A DNA stretch of 64,000 bases. Source: HGM04593 sp045646965. Lineage in GTDB: Bacteria > Bacteroidota > Bacteroidia > Bacteroidales > Bacteroidaceae. The notes under the pieces were generated by a model, which was not told where the DNA came from, searched no databases, and worked only from the letters and a program-made list of their open reading frames with translations. The translations under genes and the position numbers were made by a program. This document shows, piece after piece, positions 35,532 through 43,598 of this stretch. The number at the start of each line of letters is the position of its first letter. Position 1 is the stretch's first letter. The stretch lies in the NCBI GenBank assembly GCA_045646965.1, contig JAZRLR010000023.1, forward strand, positions 62,001-126,000, written 5' to 3'.

Positions 35532-36623
35532 TCACTCTGCAGAGTTCCCGCGCAGAGTTACAATTGCCATATCACCTTTTGTCCCAAGGCGTATGTGAGG
35601 CCCCCAAAGCGAGAGACCGCTCGACACCCACACGTGAGAGTGTGACCACTTGCGATAGCCGTGACTCTGCTTAAAAATCGCATCGGTCACATAATTTATA
35701 GGCCACGACTGCCCGTGGTGCGTGTGCCCGCTGAAACGCACGTCTACACCCAGCGTGTCGCTCTCTACCATATACAACGGCTGATGCGCAAGAAAAACCA
35801 AAGGCTTGCTGTGGTCTACATCAGCGAGAAGAGCTTCGGGACGCTTGCGTGTCTTTTTCATACAATCTTCGAGAAAGGCTATCTGCACTCCCGAGGGAAG
35901 CTCCACAACCGTGTCGCCAAGCATACGCACAGGCGTGTCGGCGAGGAATGCCTTGCACTCCTCAATACCCGAGATATATTCGTGGTTACCGGGCACCATA
36001 TACACACCCTGCGGTGCGTTCAACAGAGCGAGCTCCTCGTCGAAACGCTCCTCTATCGCAGGCGCCACGCTGTTATCAAAGAGATCACCCACAATCAGCA
36101 CCGCATCGGCCTCGAGAGAGTTTATCATATTCACAAAACGGCGCAGTTCACTCTTGCCCGTACCATAGCCCAGATGTAAGTCGCTCACAACGGCAAGCTT
36201 CACACTGCCGTCCATTTTCTTGTCGAGAGTTATGTCGAGCGGCACCACGTCGGGGTGGCTGTAATTGTAATTTCCATACACAAGCAGACAAGCCACAATA
36301 AAAACCGCCGTACACAGCCCCGCCTTGAAAGCTGGCACCACAAGACGCACCAGGTCGAAAAGCAGCAGCGACAGCGAGGTGTAGAACATAAAAATCATCC
36401 ACACGGCACCCGAGCGGAAAATTGCGGCAGTTACGGCATAGGGCAGCTCCGCATTGCGCAGAAACATCGAAACAGGCATCGATAGCGCCAAAAGACAGAA
36501 CACGAACGAAAGAAGCACCTTGCACACCACAGGCGTGCTTTTTACGCGACGCAGCAGGCGACAGTATAGAAATATATTACCTGCCAGATATATGACAGGC
36601 ACAAGAGAAAAAAACAGCGACAT
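35532..36623 (-). CDS. membrane-bound metallophosphoesterase
   Basis: Calcineurin-like phosphoesterase of 363 aa. The first 125 residues form about four membrane helices. The catalytic domain then shows the dinuclear metal motifs in order: VVSDLHLGYG, LIVGDLFDN, YMVPGNHEYIS, VFLAHQPLYM and FSGHTHHGQSWP. The layout matches the YkuE/YaeI-like group, some of which act on lipids such as UDP-diacylglucosamine, but the substrate here is not determined. It is a single gene with its own promoter and terminator. Confidence 0.88.
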   Translation of the reverse strand: MSLFFSLVPVIYLAGNIFLYCRLLRRVKSTPVVCKVLLSFVFCLLALSMPVSMFLRNAELPYAVTAAIFRSGAVWMIFMFYTSLSLLLFDLVRLVVPAFKAGLCTAVFIVACLLVYGNYNYSHPDVVPLDITLDKKMDGSVKLAVVSDLHLGYGTGKSELRRFVNMINSLEADAVLIVGDLFDNSVAPAIEERFDEELALLNAPQGVYMVPGNHEYISGIEECKAFLADTPVRMLGDTVVELPSGVQIAFLEDCMKKTRKRPEALLADVDHSKPLVFLAHQPLYMVESDTLGVDVRFSGHTHHGQSWPINYVTDAIFKQSHGYRKWSHSHVWVSSGLSLWGPHIRLGTKGDMAIVTLRGNSAE

Positions 36624-36645
36624 AATAAAATTTAGAAAAACTGTG

Positions 36646-36653
36646 CAAAAATA
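36646..36653 (-). promoter_or_regulatory. -7 box of the metallophosphoesterase gene
   Basis: TATTTTTG on the minus strand, 22 nt before the start. The only nearby TTG is 13 nt upstream, too close. Confidence 0.4.
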
Positions 36654-36728
36654 GTAAAAACACGCTCAACTGCCACACACAACTCACAGGATTTCCCTCG
36701 CCCAGAGTATTAAATAATGTAAACGCCA

Positions 36729-37667
36729 TTAAGCCACCGCAAGCAGCTCATCCTCCACCGAGGCTTCGGCGCCCGACAAATCGACCACAGAGCCCTCCAC
36801 AGACGCCTGCGGCAGCAGAAGCACATCGTCCTCTACCGAAGCCCCCGAAATGCCAGAAGAACCCGAACCGGTCTCTTCATTCTCTTCCTTATCCTCGTGC
36901 GCACCACTCACAAAGCACACCCCTTTGAGTTCTGCTATGCGCGACAGCACTTGCCAGGCACTTGCACTGCCGCCCACCCATTCGGGAGCCTGCCTCTGCG
37001 CGGTTACATAAGCATAGGTATCGGGGTGCACCTTTAACGTGACACCGCTACTTGCCGCATAACACACAATGTAATTGACCGACTGATAAGAGAGCAAAGG
37101 AGACGAAGATATATCTATATCTGCCGAAAGTCCCTTGAGGCGAAGCTCACGCAGGGCCGTGCAACCGCCGAAGGTATCGCCGTGCACAGCCTTCACACGG
37201 CTCACATCCACCGGATAAATAGTGTGCAAACTGCCACAGGCGGTAAAAGCCGCGTCAATCGCAGAGACAGGCAACAGGTTATCACTGTCGGCACCGTCGA
37301 GGCTCTGCGCCTCACCAAATTTTATAACCTCGAGCGAGGAATTACAAAAAGCTTCGCTCAAATCGGCAGGCGCAGCCACACGTCGGCGTCCCACCACCCC
37401 GCGCGCAGGGAAGAGAGTGCGCACACACTCGCCCGACGCAACGCAACGCATATTCCACTCGCCCAACACACCGCGTCGCTCATAAATGAGCAGCATCTGC
37501 TCCTCGGTAATTCCATCTACACCGTTTAAAGAAAAGGTCTCGTCGGCGACATTAAACTCGGCGCCTGCCACCAAAAAAAGTTTTTTTAACGTCTCCCCCA
37601 CTACATTTGCAATGCGTTTCGGCACCGCCGAAGCGCCCGACCTGCTCAAAGAAATCACTTTTTTCAT
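36729..37667 (-). CDS. leucine-rich, phage-tail-like hypothetical protein
   Basis: Function unknown; 312 aa with no signal peptide. It begins MKKVISLSRSGASAVPKRIA and has SLNGVDGITEEQMLLIYERR. BspA-like irregular leucine-rich units follow (CGSLHTIYPVDVSRVKAVHG, FGGCTALRELRLKGLS, LLSYQSVNYIVCYAASSG). This combination recalls proteins I associate with Bacteroides phage or prophage structural modules, but no other phage gene is present. The C-terminus carries three ASVE-based short repeats (ASVEDDVLLLP, ASVEGSVVDLSG, ASVEDELLAV). The start at 37667 lies just below a promoter; the frame extends 20 codons further upstream. Confidence 0.55.
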   Translation of the reverse strand: MKKVISLSRSGASAVPKRIANVVGETLKKLFLVAGAEFNVADETFSLNGVDGITEEQMLLIYERRGVLGEWNMRCVASGECVRTLFPARGVVGRRRVAAPADLSEAFCNSSLEVIKFGEAQSLDGADSDNLLPVSAIDAAFTACGSLHTIYPVDVSRVKAVHGDTFGGCTALRELRLKGLSADIDISSSPLLSYQSVNYIVCYAASSGVTLKVHPDTYAYVTAQRQAPEWVGGSASAWQVLSRIAELKGVCFVSGAHEDKEENEETGSGSSGISGASVEDDVLLLPQASVEGSVVDLSGAEASVEDELLAVA

Positions 37668-37682
37668 CTTTTTTTTTTGCAA

Positions 37683-37710
37683 CAAAAATAGCACTGTCGC
37701 AGCACGACAA
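37683..37710 (-). promoter_or_regulatory. promoter of the leucine-rich protein gene
   Basis: Minus strand: TTG (37710-37708), 17 nt, TATTTTTG (37690-37683), leaving a very short leader. Confidence 0.5.
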
Positions 37711-37729
37711 GGTTGCAAAATTGGCAATT

Positions 37730-37756
37730 TGTGAAAAAAACAGCTGTTTTTTCACA
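37730..37756. repeat. 27-nt near-perfect palindrome
   Basis: TGTGAAAAAAACAG opposite CTGTTTTTTCACA, with one unpaired A. It lies upstream of the gene at 37667 and could be an operator; a terminator is less likely because no gene ends here. Confidence 0.5.
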
Positions 37757-37890
37757 TCGCACAAGAAATAAAACAACCTCAAACGACTGCAAAAAACGGG
37801 GCAAAAGAGGGCAAAAAGCCCGTTTCTCGGGTAAAAAAGAGAAGAAAACGCACTTTTTTCATCTTTTTTTCAAAAAAAACCTGCAAATGC

Positions 37891-37921
37891 TTGCACGGTA
37901 AAAAAAGATATACTACTTTTG
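37891..37921 (+). promoter_or_regulatory. tRNA-Asn promoter
   Basis: TTG (37891-37893), 20 nt, TACTTTTG (37914-37921), 25 nt before the mature tRNA. Confidence 0.75.
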
Positions 37922-37946
37922 CAACGTCAAACAACGAGAGACACAT

Positions 37947-38020
37947 TCTTCAATAGCTCAGTCGGTTAGAGCACCTGACTGTTAATCAGGGGGTCGTAGG
38001 TTCAAGTCCTACTTGAAGAG
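37947..38020 (+). tRNA. tRNA-Asn (GTT)
   Basis: Complete 74-nt cloverleaf. The acceptor stem TCTTCAA pairs with TTGAAGA, the D-arm is GCTC..GAGC, and the anticodon stem CCTGA/TCAGG has the loop CTGTTAA with anticodon GTT at 37981-37983. The T-arm is GTAGG-TTCAAGT-CCTAC. The discriminator is G and CCA is not encoded. Confidence 0.97.
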
Positions 38021-38058
38021 CGAAAAGCTGAACACCAAAAGGGGTTCAGCTTTTTTCG
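38021..38058 (+). terminator. tRNA-Asn terminator
   Basis: AAAAGCTGAAC pairs with GTTCAGCTTTT, then more T, directly after the tRNA. Confidence 0.88.
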
Positions 38059-38068
38059 TTTAAAAAAG

Positions 38069-38098
38069 TTGTAAATTCCCCGCTAAATCCTACCTTTG
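38069..38098 (+). promoter_or_regulatory. promoter of the S41 protease gene
   Basis: TTG (38069-38071), 19 nt, TACCTTTG (38091-38098). The leader is about 65 nt. Confidence 0.75.
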
Positions 38099-38169
38099 CA
38101 TAACATCAAAAAGCACGCCCGCGTGTTCTTTCTTTAAAGATACCACCGGCGTCGAAACAATAAATCTAT

Positions 38170-39846
38170 ATGAAAATAAACAAAAGTATCATACTGCCCG
38201 TTGCAGCACTCATAGCTGTGACACTTCTCGCATTCACAGGTGACAACAAAAAATATCAGTTATCGAAGCAGTTGAGCATTTTCAATGCCATAGTAAAAGA
38301 GCTCGACCTCTTTTATGTAGACACGATACAACCCAAGAAAATGATAGACAAAGGCATCGACGGAATGCTCCGCAACCTCGACCCCTACACCGAATATTAC
38401 GCCGAGGACAACGCCGACGAGCTAAAGATGCTCACCACCGGAAAATATGCCGGAATAGGCTCCATAATACGCTTTCACAAGGAGAAGAACACCACCGCAA
38501 TATCGGAACCCTACGAGGGTATGCCTGCCGCGCGTGCAGGGCTCAAGATAGGAGACCTCATACTCTCAATCAACGGCACAGACATCCACGGTATGAGCAC
38601 CGACAGCGTGAGCGATATGCTGCGCGGCATCCCCGGCACAAAGCTGTCGCTCGAGATTGAGCGTCCCGGCGAGAAAAAAACCATAAAGGTGCAGCTCGAG
38701 CGCGAGAGTATAGCCCTGCCCGCCATAAGCTACTACGGAATGCAGAACGACAATATCGGATACATACAGCTCGAAAGCTTTACCGAAAACTGCGCGCGAG
38801 ATATGCGCAGAGCCGTTGTGGAACTGAAGAAAGAGGGCGCCACATCCTATATCATCGACCTGCGCGGCAACGGCGGCGGCCTTCTCAACGAGGCGGTAGA
38901 TATCGTAAACCTGTTTGTCCCCAAAGGCACCACAATTGTAACCACAAAGGGCAAGACAAAACAGGTAAACAGCACCTACAAAACAACGAAAGAGCCCATA
39001 GACACAGAGTCGCCCCTGGCGGTACTTGTAGACGGGCAGAGCGCATCGGCCTCGGAGATTGTGGCGGGCTCGCTGCAAGACCTCGACAGAGCCGTCATCA
39101 TAGGCTCGCGCACATACGGCAAGGGACTCGTGCAATCGACACGCCAGTTGCCCGGCGGCGGATATCTGAAGCTCACCACAGGAAAATACTATATCCCCAG
39201 CGGCCGCTGCATACAGGCACTCGACTACTCACACCTTATGGACGACGGCAAGAGCACACGCATCGCCGACAGCCTCACAACCACCTTCTACACAGCGGCA
39301 GGCCGCGAGGTGCGCGACGGCGGAGGCATACGCCCCGACATAGAGCCCAAGGAAGAGGAGCTCTCTACCCTGCTGCTCTACCTCATAAACGACATTGCGC
39401 TGTTCGACTACGCTACGCAATATCGTCTGAAGCACGACAGCATAGCCCCCGCGGCGCAGTTCAGCGTCAGCGACGAGGAGTATGACGACTTTAAGAAATA
39501 CCTCAAATCGACAAAGTTCAACTACGACATACAGAGCCTCAAAGTGCTCGAGCAGTTGAAAAAAATGATTGAATTCGAGGGCTACACAAAGATTACCGAG
39601 GAGGAGATAAACTCCATAGAAAAGAAGCTGCAGGCCAACCTCGACCACTCGCTCACACACTTCAAGAAACACATAAAAGAGATACTTTCCGCCGAGATTG
39701 TGCTGCGCTACTACGGCCGCAAGGGAGGTATAATTTACGGCCTGCGCGAGGACACCGACATAAAAGAGGCCTATAAGATTCTCGGCAACGACAAGGAATA
39801 CAAAGAGATTCTATCGTCGGGCAAGAAAAACGAGAAGAAATCGTAA
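38170..39846 (+). CDS. S41-family C-terminal processing peptidase
   Basis: Periplasmic serine protease of the Ctp/Tsp type, 558 aa. An N-terminal signal or anchor helix (VAALIAVTLLAFTG) precedes a helical cap and a PDZ domain (about 90-175; GIGSIIRFHKEKNTTAISEP, GMPAARAGLKIGDLILSING). The S41 catalytic core then has IDLRGNGGGLLNEAVDI, the serine motif DGQSASASEIVAGSL and the lysine motif GSRTYGKGLVQST. The last 150 residues are a helical extension common in Bacteroidota homologs. Ctp proteases trim or degrade exported proteins from the C-terminus. Confidence 0.93.
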   Translation: MKINKSIILPVAALIAVTLLAFTGDNKKYQLSKQLSIFNAIVKELDLFYVDTIQPKKMIDKGIDGMLRNLDPYTEYYAEDNADELKMLTTGKYAGIGSIIRFHKEKNTTAISEPYEGMPAARAGLKIGDLILSINGTDIHGMSTDSVSDMLRGIPGTKLSLEIERPGEKKTIKVQLERESIALPAISYYGMQNDNIGYIQLESFTENCARDMRRAVVELKKEGATSYIIDLRGNGGGLLNEAVDIVNLFVPKGTTIVTTKGKTKQVNSTYKTTKEPIDTESPLAVLVDGQSASASEIVAGSLQDLDRAVIIGSRTYGKGLVQSTRQLPGGGYLKLTTGKYYIPSGRCIQALDYSHLMDDGKSTRIADSLTTTFYTAAGREVRDGGGIRPDIEPKEEELSTLLLYLINDIALFDYATQYRLKHDSIAPAAQFSVSDEEYDDFKKYLKSTKFNYDIQSLKVLEQLKKMIEFEGYTKITEEEINSIEKKLQANLDHSLTHFKKHIKEILSAEIVLRYYGRKGGIIYGLREDTDIKEAYKILGNDKEYKEILSSGKKNEKKS

Positions 39847-39848
39847 TA

Positions 39849-39884
39849 AAAAAGCAAAAGCAGCGCGCGCTGCTTTTGCTTTTT
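39849..39884. terminator. 36-bp perfect palindrome, bidirectional terminator
   Basis: Symmetric about a GCGCGC centre with A/T-rich ends, between the convergent genes ending at 39846 and 39891. The T-run in each direction suits termination on both strands. Confidence 0.88.
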
Positions 39885-39890
39885 ATCTGT

Positions 39891-40283
39891 TTATTTGATT
39901 TTCGCATCCACCACCCCGTTCACAAGCGAGAGGGTAACCTTGCCCCTGTCGGGCAGCTGCACAATGGATACTCCGTCCGTCACCCGCTCCACCACAAGCA
40001 GAGCATTCTCCTCGGCAAAGCGGTTTACGCGCAGCACGCTATCGGTGTCCACAGGATTACCCACATACAAAAGACTGTCGTTCATATAAACACTGTAGGC
40101 CTTTCCCTCGAACCCCTTGGCAAAGGAAATCTCATAGGCAAAGCGCACATCACCCGCCCTGTTCCAATGCTTATGCAGAGAATAGTACACGAAAAGACCT
40201 ATCGATACAATTATCAAAAAAAAGAAAAAAACACTACCAAAAAGGAAACCCATATTGGCATTGTGACCTCTTGTTCTACCCAT
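39891..40283 (-). CDS. small membrane-anchored hypothetical protein
   Basis: Not recognised. It is 130 aa with a short basic N-terminus (MGRTRGHNANMG), one membrane helix (FLFGSVFFFFLIIVSIGLFV) and an outer domain of about 90 residues with strand-like segments (GKAYSVYMNDSLLYVGNPVD, LVVERVTDGVSIVQLPDRGK). The start at 40283 is chosen because a perfect promoter (40329-40299) lies immediately upstream. The longer frame to 40337 would begin inside that promoter. Confidence 0.65.
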   Translation of the reverse strand: MGRTRGHNANMGFLFGSVFFFFLIIVSIGLFVYYSLHKHWNRAGDVRFAYEISFAKGFEGKAYSVYMNDSLLYVGNPVDTDSVLRVNRFAEENALLVVERVTDGVSIVQLPDRGKVTLSLVNGVVDAKIK

Positions 40284-40298
40284 AAAATATTTTTTTCG

Positions 40299-40329
40299 CG
40301 AAGATAACACTTTGTGACGAAAAAGCAAA
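40299..40329 (-). promoter_or_regulatory. promoter of the small membrane protein gene
   Basis: Minus strand: TTTG (40329-40326), 19 nt, TATCTTCG (40306-40299), immediately after the stop of the upstream ATP-grasp gene. Confidence 0.7.
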
Positions 40330-40333
40330 ACAT

Positions 40334-41530
40334 TCACCCGCGCCCATAGAGCTGCGCCACACCGGGCGCATCCCTCTCAACCACCACATAGGCAAGATAG
40401 CGCGTCGCAGCCGTGACAGGCGACAGATTGAGATACCCCTCTACAAGACGCCCGTTCTCAATGACAGCAGGATGCGCGGCACAGAGAGACTCGTGCAGGC
40501 TCAATGCCTCGCCCTCTTTGCGGAAATTGGGCACAAGATAATGCCCGCGCGCTCCGTGCACAACAAATTTATCGTAAAAAAGACGCGACACCGCACCCAT
40601 ATTCATCCTCAAGTTCATCTCCACACAAGGGTGCAGACGACAGATGCCGCCGTCGCGGTAGACCATCATATCAACTCCCAGATAACCGTTGTAACACCCA
40701 CCGAGCAGGCGACCGAGCTCACACACAAGAGCATCGCGCACCCCTGTGAGGGTGTCTCGCCCCACAAAGGAGGAGAGGAAATCCTCAATCTCGGCATCGG
40801 CAGCAAGGAGATTGCCCGAGTAGGCACCGCCGTCGCAGGTAAAGAGCGAGTAGCCCACAAAAGAGAGAGCGCCGTCGGCTACACGGAACTCCATTGCAAA
40901 GTCCACCACCTTGTCGAGAAAATATTCACACACCACCCCACCTTGACGCCTTATCACACCCTTGTAGAAATGCTCCACAGGTACCTCCACGCGACCTATG
41001 CCCCAGGCGATACCCTTTCCGCTGCCCGACCACGGTGCTTTTATCACCGAACGCGGCACGCTCTCTATGAAACGCGCCACATCGTCGGGCGAGGTGTAGT
41101 AACGCGCAGGCGGCGGAGTATCCACCCCCGCGGCACGCAACGCCTCGCAAAGAGCTATCGCCGTGCAACGCCCCGACAGAGTGCGCAACGCGGCAAGCAC
41201 ATCGGCCGAGAGTAATAAATGAGGCGCCACACCCACATCGCGCAGACGACGCGCTGCGAGCGCACTCCACCCCCACGGCGAGCAGCCGTCCACCTGCGGC
41301 AGAAGCCCTTTTTCAAAGAGGCGCGGCAAGGGGAAAAGAGAACTCACCGCTGCATAATATTCAAAATGCAACGCATCGGGCAAAACAACCACATCGTCCT
41401 CGGTAGCATACCACAGAGGCAGCGTCGCAAGGTCGTTACCTATGGCACGAGCAGCAGGCGGCGGACAATAATTTGAATTTCCGTCGGCAAGGGCAAGGTC
41501 ATTTTCGGGGTTAAAAAGATGAATTTTCAC
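40334..41530 (-). CDS. ATP-grasp-fold protein of unknown substrate
   Basis: Predicted cytoplasmic ligase-like protein, 398 aa. It begins MKIHLFNPENDLALADGNSN. The ATP-grasp features are SVIKAPWSGSGKGIAWG (nucleotide lysine and Gly-rich loop, about 160-175), VVCEYFLDKVVDFAMEFRV, and the metal-binding end GYLGVDMMVYRDGGI with EMNLRMNMG. ATP-grasp enzymes join a carboxylate to an amine or thiol. No neighbouring gene points to a substrate. A divergent promoter region separates it from rimP. Confidence 0.72.
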   Translation of the reverse strand: MKIHLFNPENDLALADGNSNYCPPPAARAIGNDLATLPLWYATEDDVVVLPDALHFEYYAAVSSLFPLPRLFEKGLLPQVDGCSPWGWSALAARRLRDVGVAPHLLLSADVLAALRTLSGRCTAIALCEALRAAGVDTPPPARYYTSPDDVARFIESVPRSVIKAPWSGSGKGIAWGIGRVEVPVEHFYKGVIRRQGGVVCEYFLDKVVDFAMEFRVADGALSFVGYSLFTCDGGAYSGNLLAADAEIEDFLSSFVGRDTLTGVRDALVCELGRLLGGCYNGYLGVDMMVYRDGGICRLHPCVEMNLRMNMGAVSRLFYDKFVVHGARGHYLVPNFRKEGEALSLHESLCAAHPAVIENGRLVEGYLNLSPVTAATRYLAYVVVERDAPGVAQLYGRG

Positions 41531-41550
41531 ACTACATTTATTTTGCAGCT

Positions 41551-41558
41551 CAAAGATA
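41551..41558 (-). promoter_or_regulatory. -7 box of the ATP-grasp gene
   Basis: TATCTTTG on the minus strand, 20 nt before the start; no TTG at the -33 distance. Upstream lie overlapping inverted repeats (AACGAG/CTCGTT and ACTCG/CGAGT, 41565-41590) that could form alternative hairpins. Confidence 0.5.
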
Positions 41559-41704
41559 CAAGCAAACGAGCAAAAACTCGTTAAGCGAGTGAGTAAAAAT
41601 TTATTTTAACTCGCAACTGGCGCAAAGAACTTTGGCAAAGCAAAAGTTAATCAAATATCACATATAATTTTAAGAAAAGCACATCGCAAAAATCCCTCAA
41701 ACGC

Positions 41705-41735
41705 TTGCAGAAACCACTATTTATTGCTATCTTTG
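41705..41735 (+). promoter_or_regulatory. promoter of rimP-nusA-infB operon
   Basis: TTG (41705-41707), 20 nt, TATCTTTG (41728-41735). Transcription should start near 41742. Confidence 0.75.
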
Positions 41736-41742
41736 CAAAGTA

Positions 41743-41823
41743 ATGATGATTGAGAGGGGCCGACAAGCCCCTCTTTTTTATAACACACATAAGGAAAATC
41801 ATATCATACAACATAAATTCTGA
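41743..41823 (+). other. candidate 26-codon leader ORF before rimP
   Basis: Starts ATGATG 7 nt after the -7 box and ends with TGA 7 nt before the rimP start. Codons 4-11 lie in the terminator hairpin (ERG in one arm, APL in the other). Its position at the very 5' end implies leaderless translation. No expression evidence. Confidence 0.35.
41753..41779 (+). terminator. leader terminator (possible attenuator) before rimP
   Basis: AGAGGGGC and GCCCCTCT pair perfectly around CGACAA and run into six T, only about 10 nt after the predicted transcription start. No gene ends here, so it would act on the operon it precedes. Confidence 0.75.
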
Positions 41824-41830
41824 ACTTTAT

Positions 41831-42298
41831 ATGATTGACAAACAGCAAGTAATCGATTTGACAAATGAGTGGCTGGCCGACAAGGAATATTTTCTGGTAG
41901 ATGTAGCCATAAGTAAAGACGACAAAATCACGGTGGAGATTGACCACTCCGAAGGAGTGTGGATAGAGGACTGCGCCGACTTGAGCCGACACATAGAGCA
42001 GGGATTGAGCCCCGAGGCCGACGACTATGAGCTCGAGGTGGGCTCGGCAGGTTTGGGACAGCCTTTCAAAGTGCTGCAGCAGTACATCAATCATATAGGT
42101 CTCGAGGTGGAGGTTCTCACCAAAGAGGGCAAGAAACTCAAAGGCATACTCAAGAGTGCCGACGAGCAGGGATTCACCCTCACCATCTCAAAGAAAGAAA
42201 AAGTGGAGGGCTCAAAGCGTCCCCAGCTCGTAGAGGAGGATTTGCACTACACCTACGAGAGCGTAAAATACACGAAATATATTATAAATTTTAAATAA
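41831..42298 (+). CDS. rimP: ribosome maturation factor RimP
   Basis: Assists 30S ribosomal subunit assembly. The 155-aa protein has the two RimP domains: an N-terminal alpha/beta part (EYFLVDVAISKDDKITVEID, CADLSRHIEQGLSPEADDYE, LEVGSAGLGQPF) and a C-terminal Sm-like barrel (GKKLKGILKSADEQGFTLTI). The start at 41831 follows the leader ORF; a longer frame from a TTG at 41750 would read through the terminator hairpin. It leads directly (1-nt gap) into nusA, the standard bacterial pairing. Confidence 0.93.
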   Translation: MIDKQQVIDLTNEWLADKEYFLVDVAISKDDKITVEIDHSEGVWIEDCADLSRHIEQGLSPEADDYELEVGSAGLGQPFKVLQQYINHIGLEVEVLTKEGKKLKGILKSADEQGFTLTISKKEKVEGSKRPQLVEEDLHYTYESVKYTKYIINFK

Positions 42299-42299
42299 A

Positions 42300-43562
42300 A
42301 TGGCAAAGAAAGAAGAAACCATCAGCCTTCTTGATACATTTCAAGAATTCAAAGAGTCGAAGAACATCGACCGCACAACAATGATTAGCGTGCTCGAGGA
42401 GAGCTTCCGCAAAGTATTGGTAAATATGTTCGGTACAGACGAGAACTACTCGGTGATTGTAAACCCCGACCGTGGCGACTTTGAGATTCAGCGCCGCCGC
42501 ACCGTAGTTGCCGACAGCGACGTAAAGGACAGCAACTTCGAGATTGCGTTGAGCGAGGCTCTCGAGATAGACGACTCGTTCGAGGTGGGCGAGGATGTAA
42601 GCGAGATTGTAAACTTTGCCGAGTTTGGTCGTCGCGCAATCCTTAACCTGCGTCAGACACTTGCATCAAAAATCCTTGAGCTCGAGAAAGACAGCCTCTA
42701 CAACAAGTACAGCGAGCGCATCGGCGAAATCGTGAGCGGCGAGGTTTATCAGATTTGGAAGAAAGAGCTCCTTCTCATCGACGACGAAGGCAACGAGCTC
42801 ATCCTCCCCAAGAACGAGCAGATACCCTCGGATTTCTATCGCAAGGGCGACAACGTGCGCGCAGTGGTAGCTCGCGTAGACAACCAGAACAACAACCCCA
42901 AGATTATCTTGAGCCGCACATCACCTATGTTCTTGCAGCGTCTCTTCGAACTCGAGGTGCCCGAGATTAGCGACGGTCTCATCACAATAAAGAGAATCGC
43001 CCGCATCCCCGGCAAGCGTGCAAAAATCGCCGTTGAGACATACGACGAGCGCATCGACCCCGTAGGAGCTTGCGTGGGTGTAAAGGGTTCACGTATCCAC
43101 GGTATCGTGCGCGAGCTTCGCAACGAGAATATCGACGTAATCCCCTTCACATCAAATATCGAGCTCTTCATCAAGCGCGCCTTGAGCCCCGCGAAGATAC
43201 TCAATATCACACTCGACGAGGAGAAGCACATAGCCGATGTAAATCTCAAGCAGGAGGAGGTGTCACTTGCCATCGGTAAGGACGGTCTCAACATCAAGTT
43301 GGCAAGTATGCTCACCGAGTACACAATCAACGTATACCGCGAGATTGACACCCAGCAGGAGGACGACATCTACCTCGACGAGTTTGCCGACGAGATAGAC
43401 GAGTGGATAATCGCAGCCATCAAAAAGATAGGCCTCGACACCGCGAAAGCAGTGCTCAACACCCCCCGTGAGTTGCTCATCGAGAAGGCCGACCTTGAGG
43501 AGGATACCGTAGACCACGTTCTCGACGTGCTCAAGGCCGAGTTCGAAGAGGACGAGGAATAA
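42300..43562 (+). CDS. nusA: transcription termination/antitermination factor NusA
   Basis: Binds RNA polymerase and nascent RNA to control pausing, termination and antitermination. The 420 aa comprise the N-terminal polymerase-binding domain (about 1-130), an S1 domain (about 135-200; GEIVSGEVYQIWKKELLLID), and two KH domains (GACVGVKGSRIHGIVRELRN, LAIGKDGLNIKLASMLTEYT). A C-terminal helix-hairpin-helix with an acidic tail closes it. The operon begins with a terminator hairpin that NusA could itself influence, which would make a feedback loop. Confidence 0.97.
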   Translation: MAKKEETISLLDTFQEFKESKNIDRTTMISVLEESFRKVLVNMFGTDENYSVIVNPDRGDFEIQRRRTVVADSDVKDSNFEIALSEALEIDDSFEVGEDVSEIVNFAEFGRRAILNLRQTLASKILELEKDSLYNKYSERIGEIVSGEVYQIWKKELLLIDDEGNELILPKNEQIPSDFYRKGDNVRAVVARVDNQNNNPKIILSRTSPMFLQRLFELEVPEISDGLITIKRIARIPGKRAKIAVETYDERIDPVGACVGVKGSRIHGIVRELRNENIDVIPFTSNIELFIKRALSPAKILNITLDEEKHIADVNLKQEEVSLAIGKDGLNIKLASMLTEYTINVYREIDTQQEDDIYLDEFADEIDEWIIAAIKKIGLDTAKAVLNTPRELLIEKADLEEDTVDHVLDVLKAEFEEDEE

Positions 43563-43598
43563 TTACCAAGTTACATTAACCCATAAGAGAAGTAACGA

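Noticed and set aside
36729..38020. Integrated element using tRNA-Asn as attachment site
   Set aside because: No integrase, no repeat of the tRNA 3' end in the neighbourhood, and the flanking genes have their own promoters and terminators.
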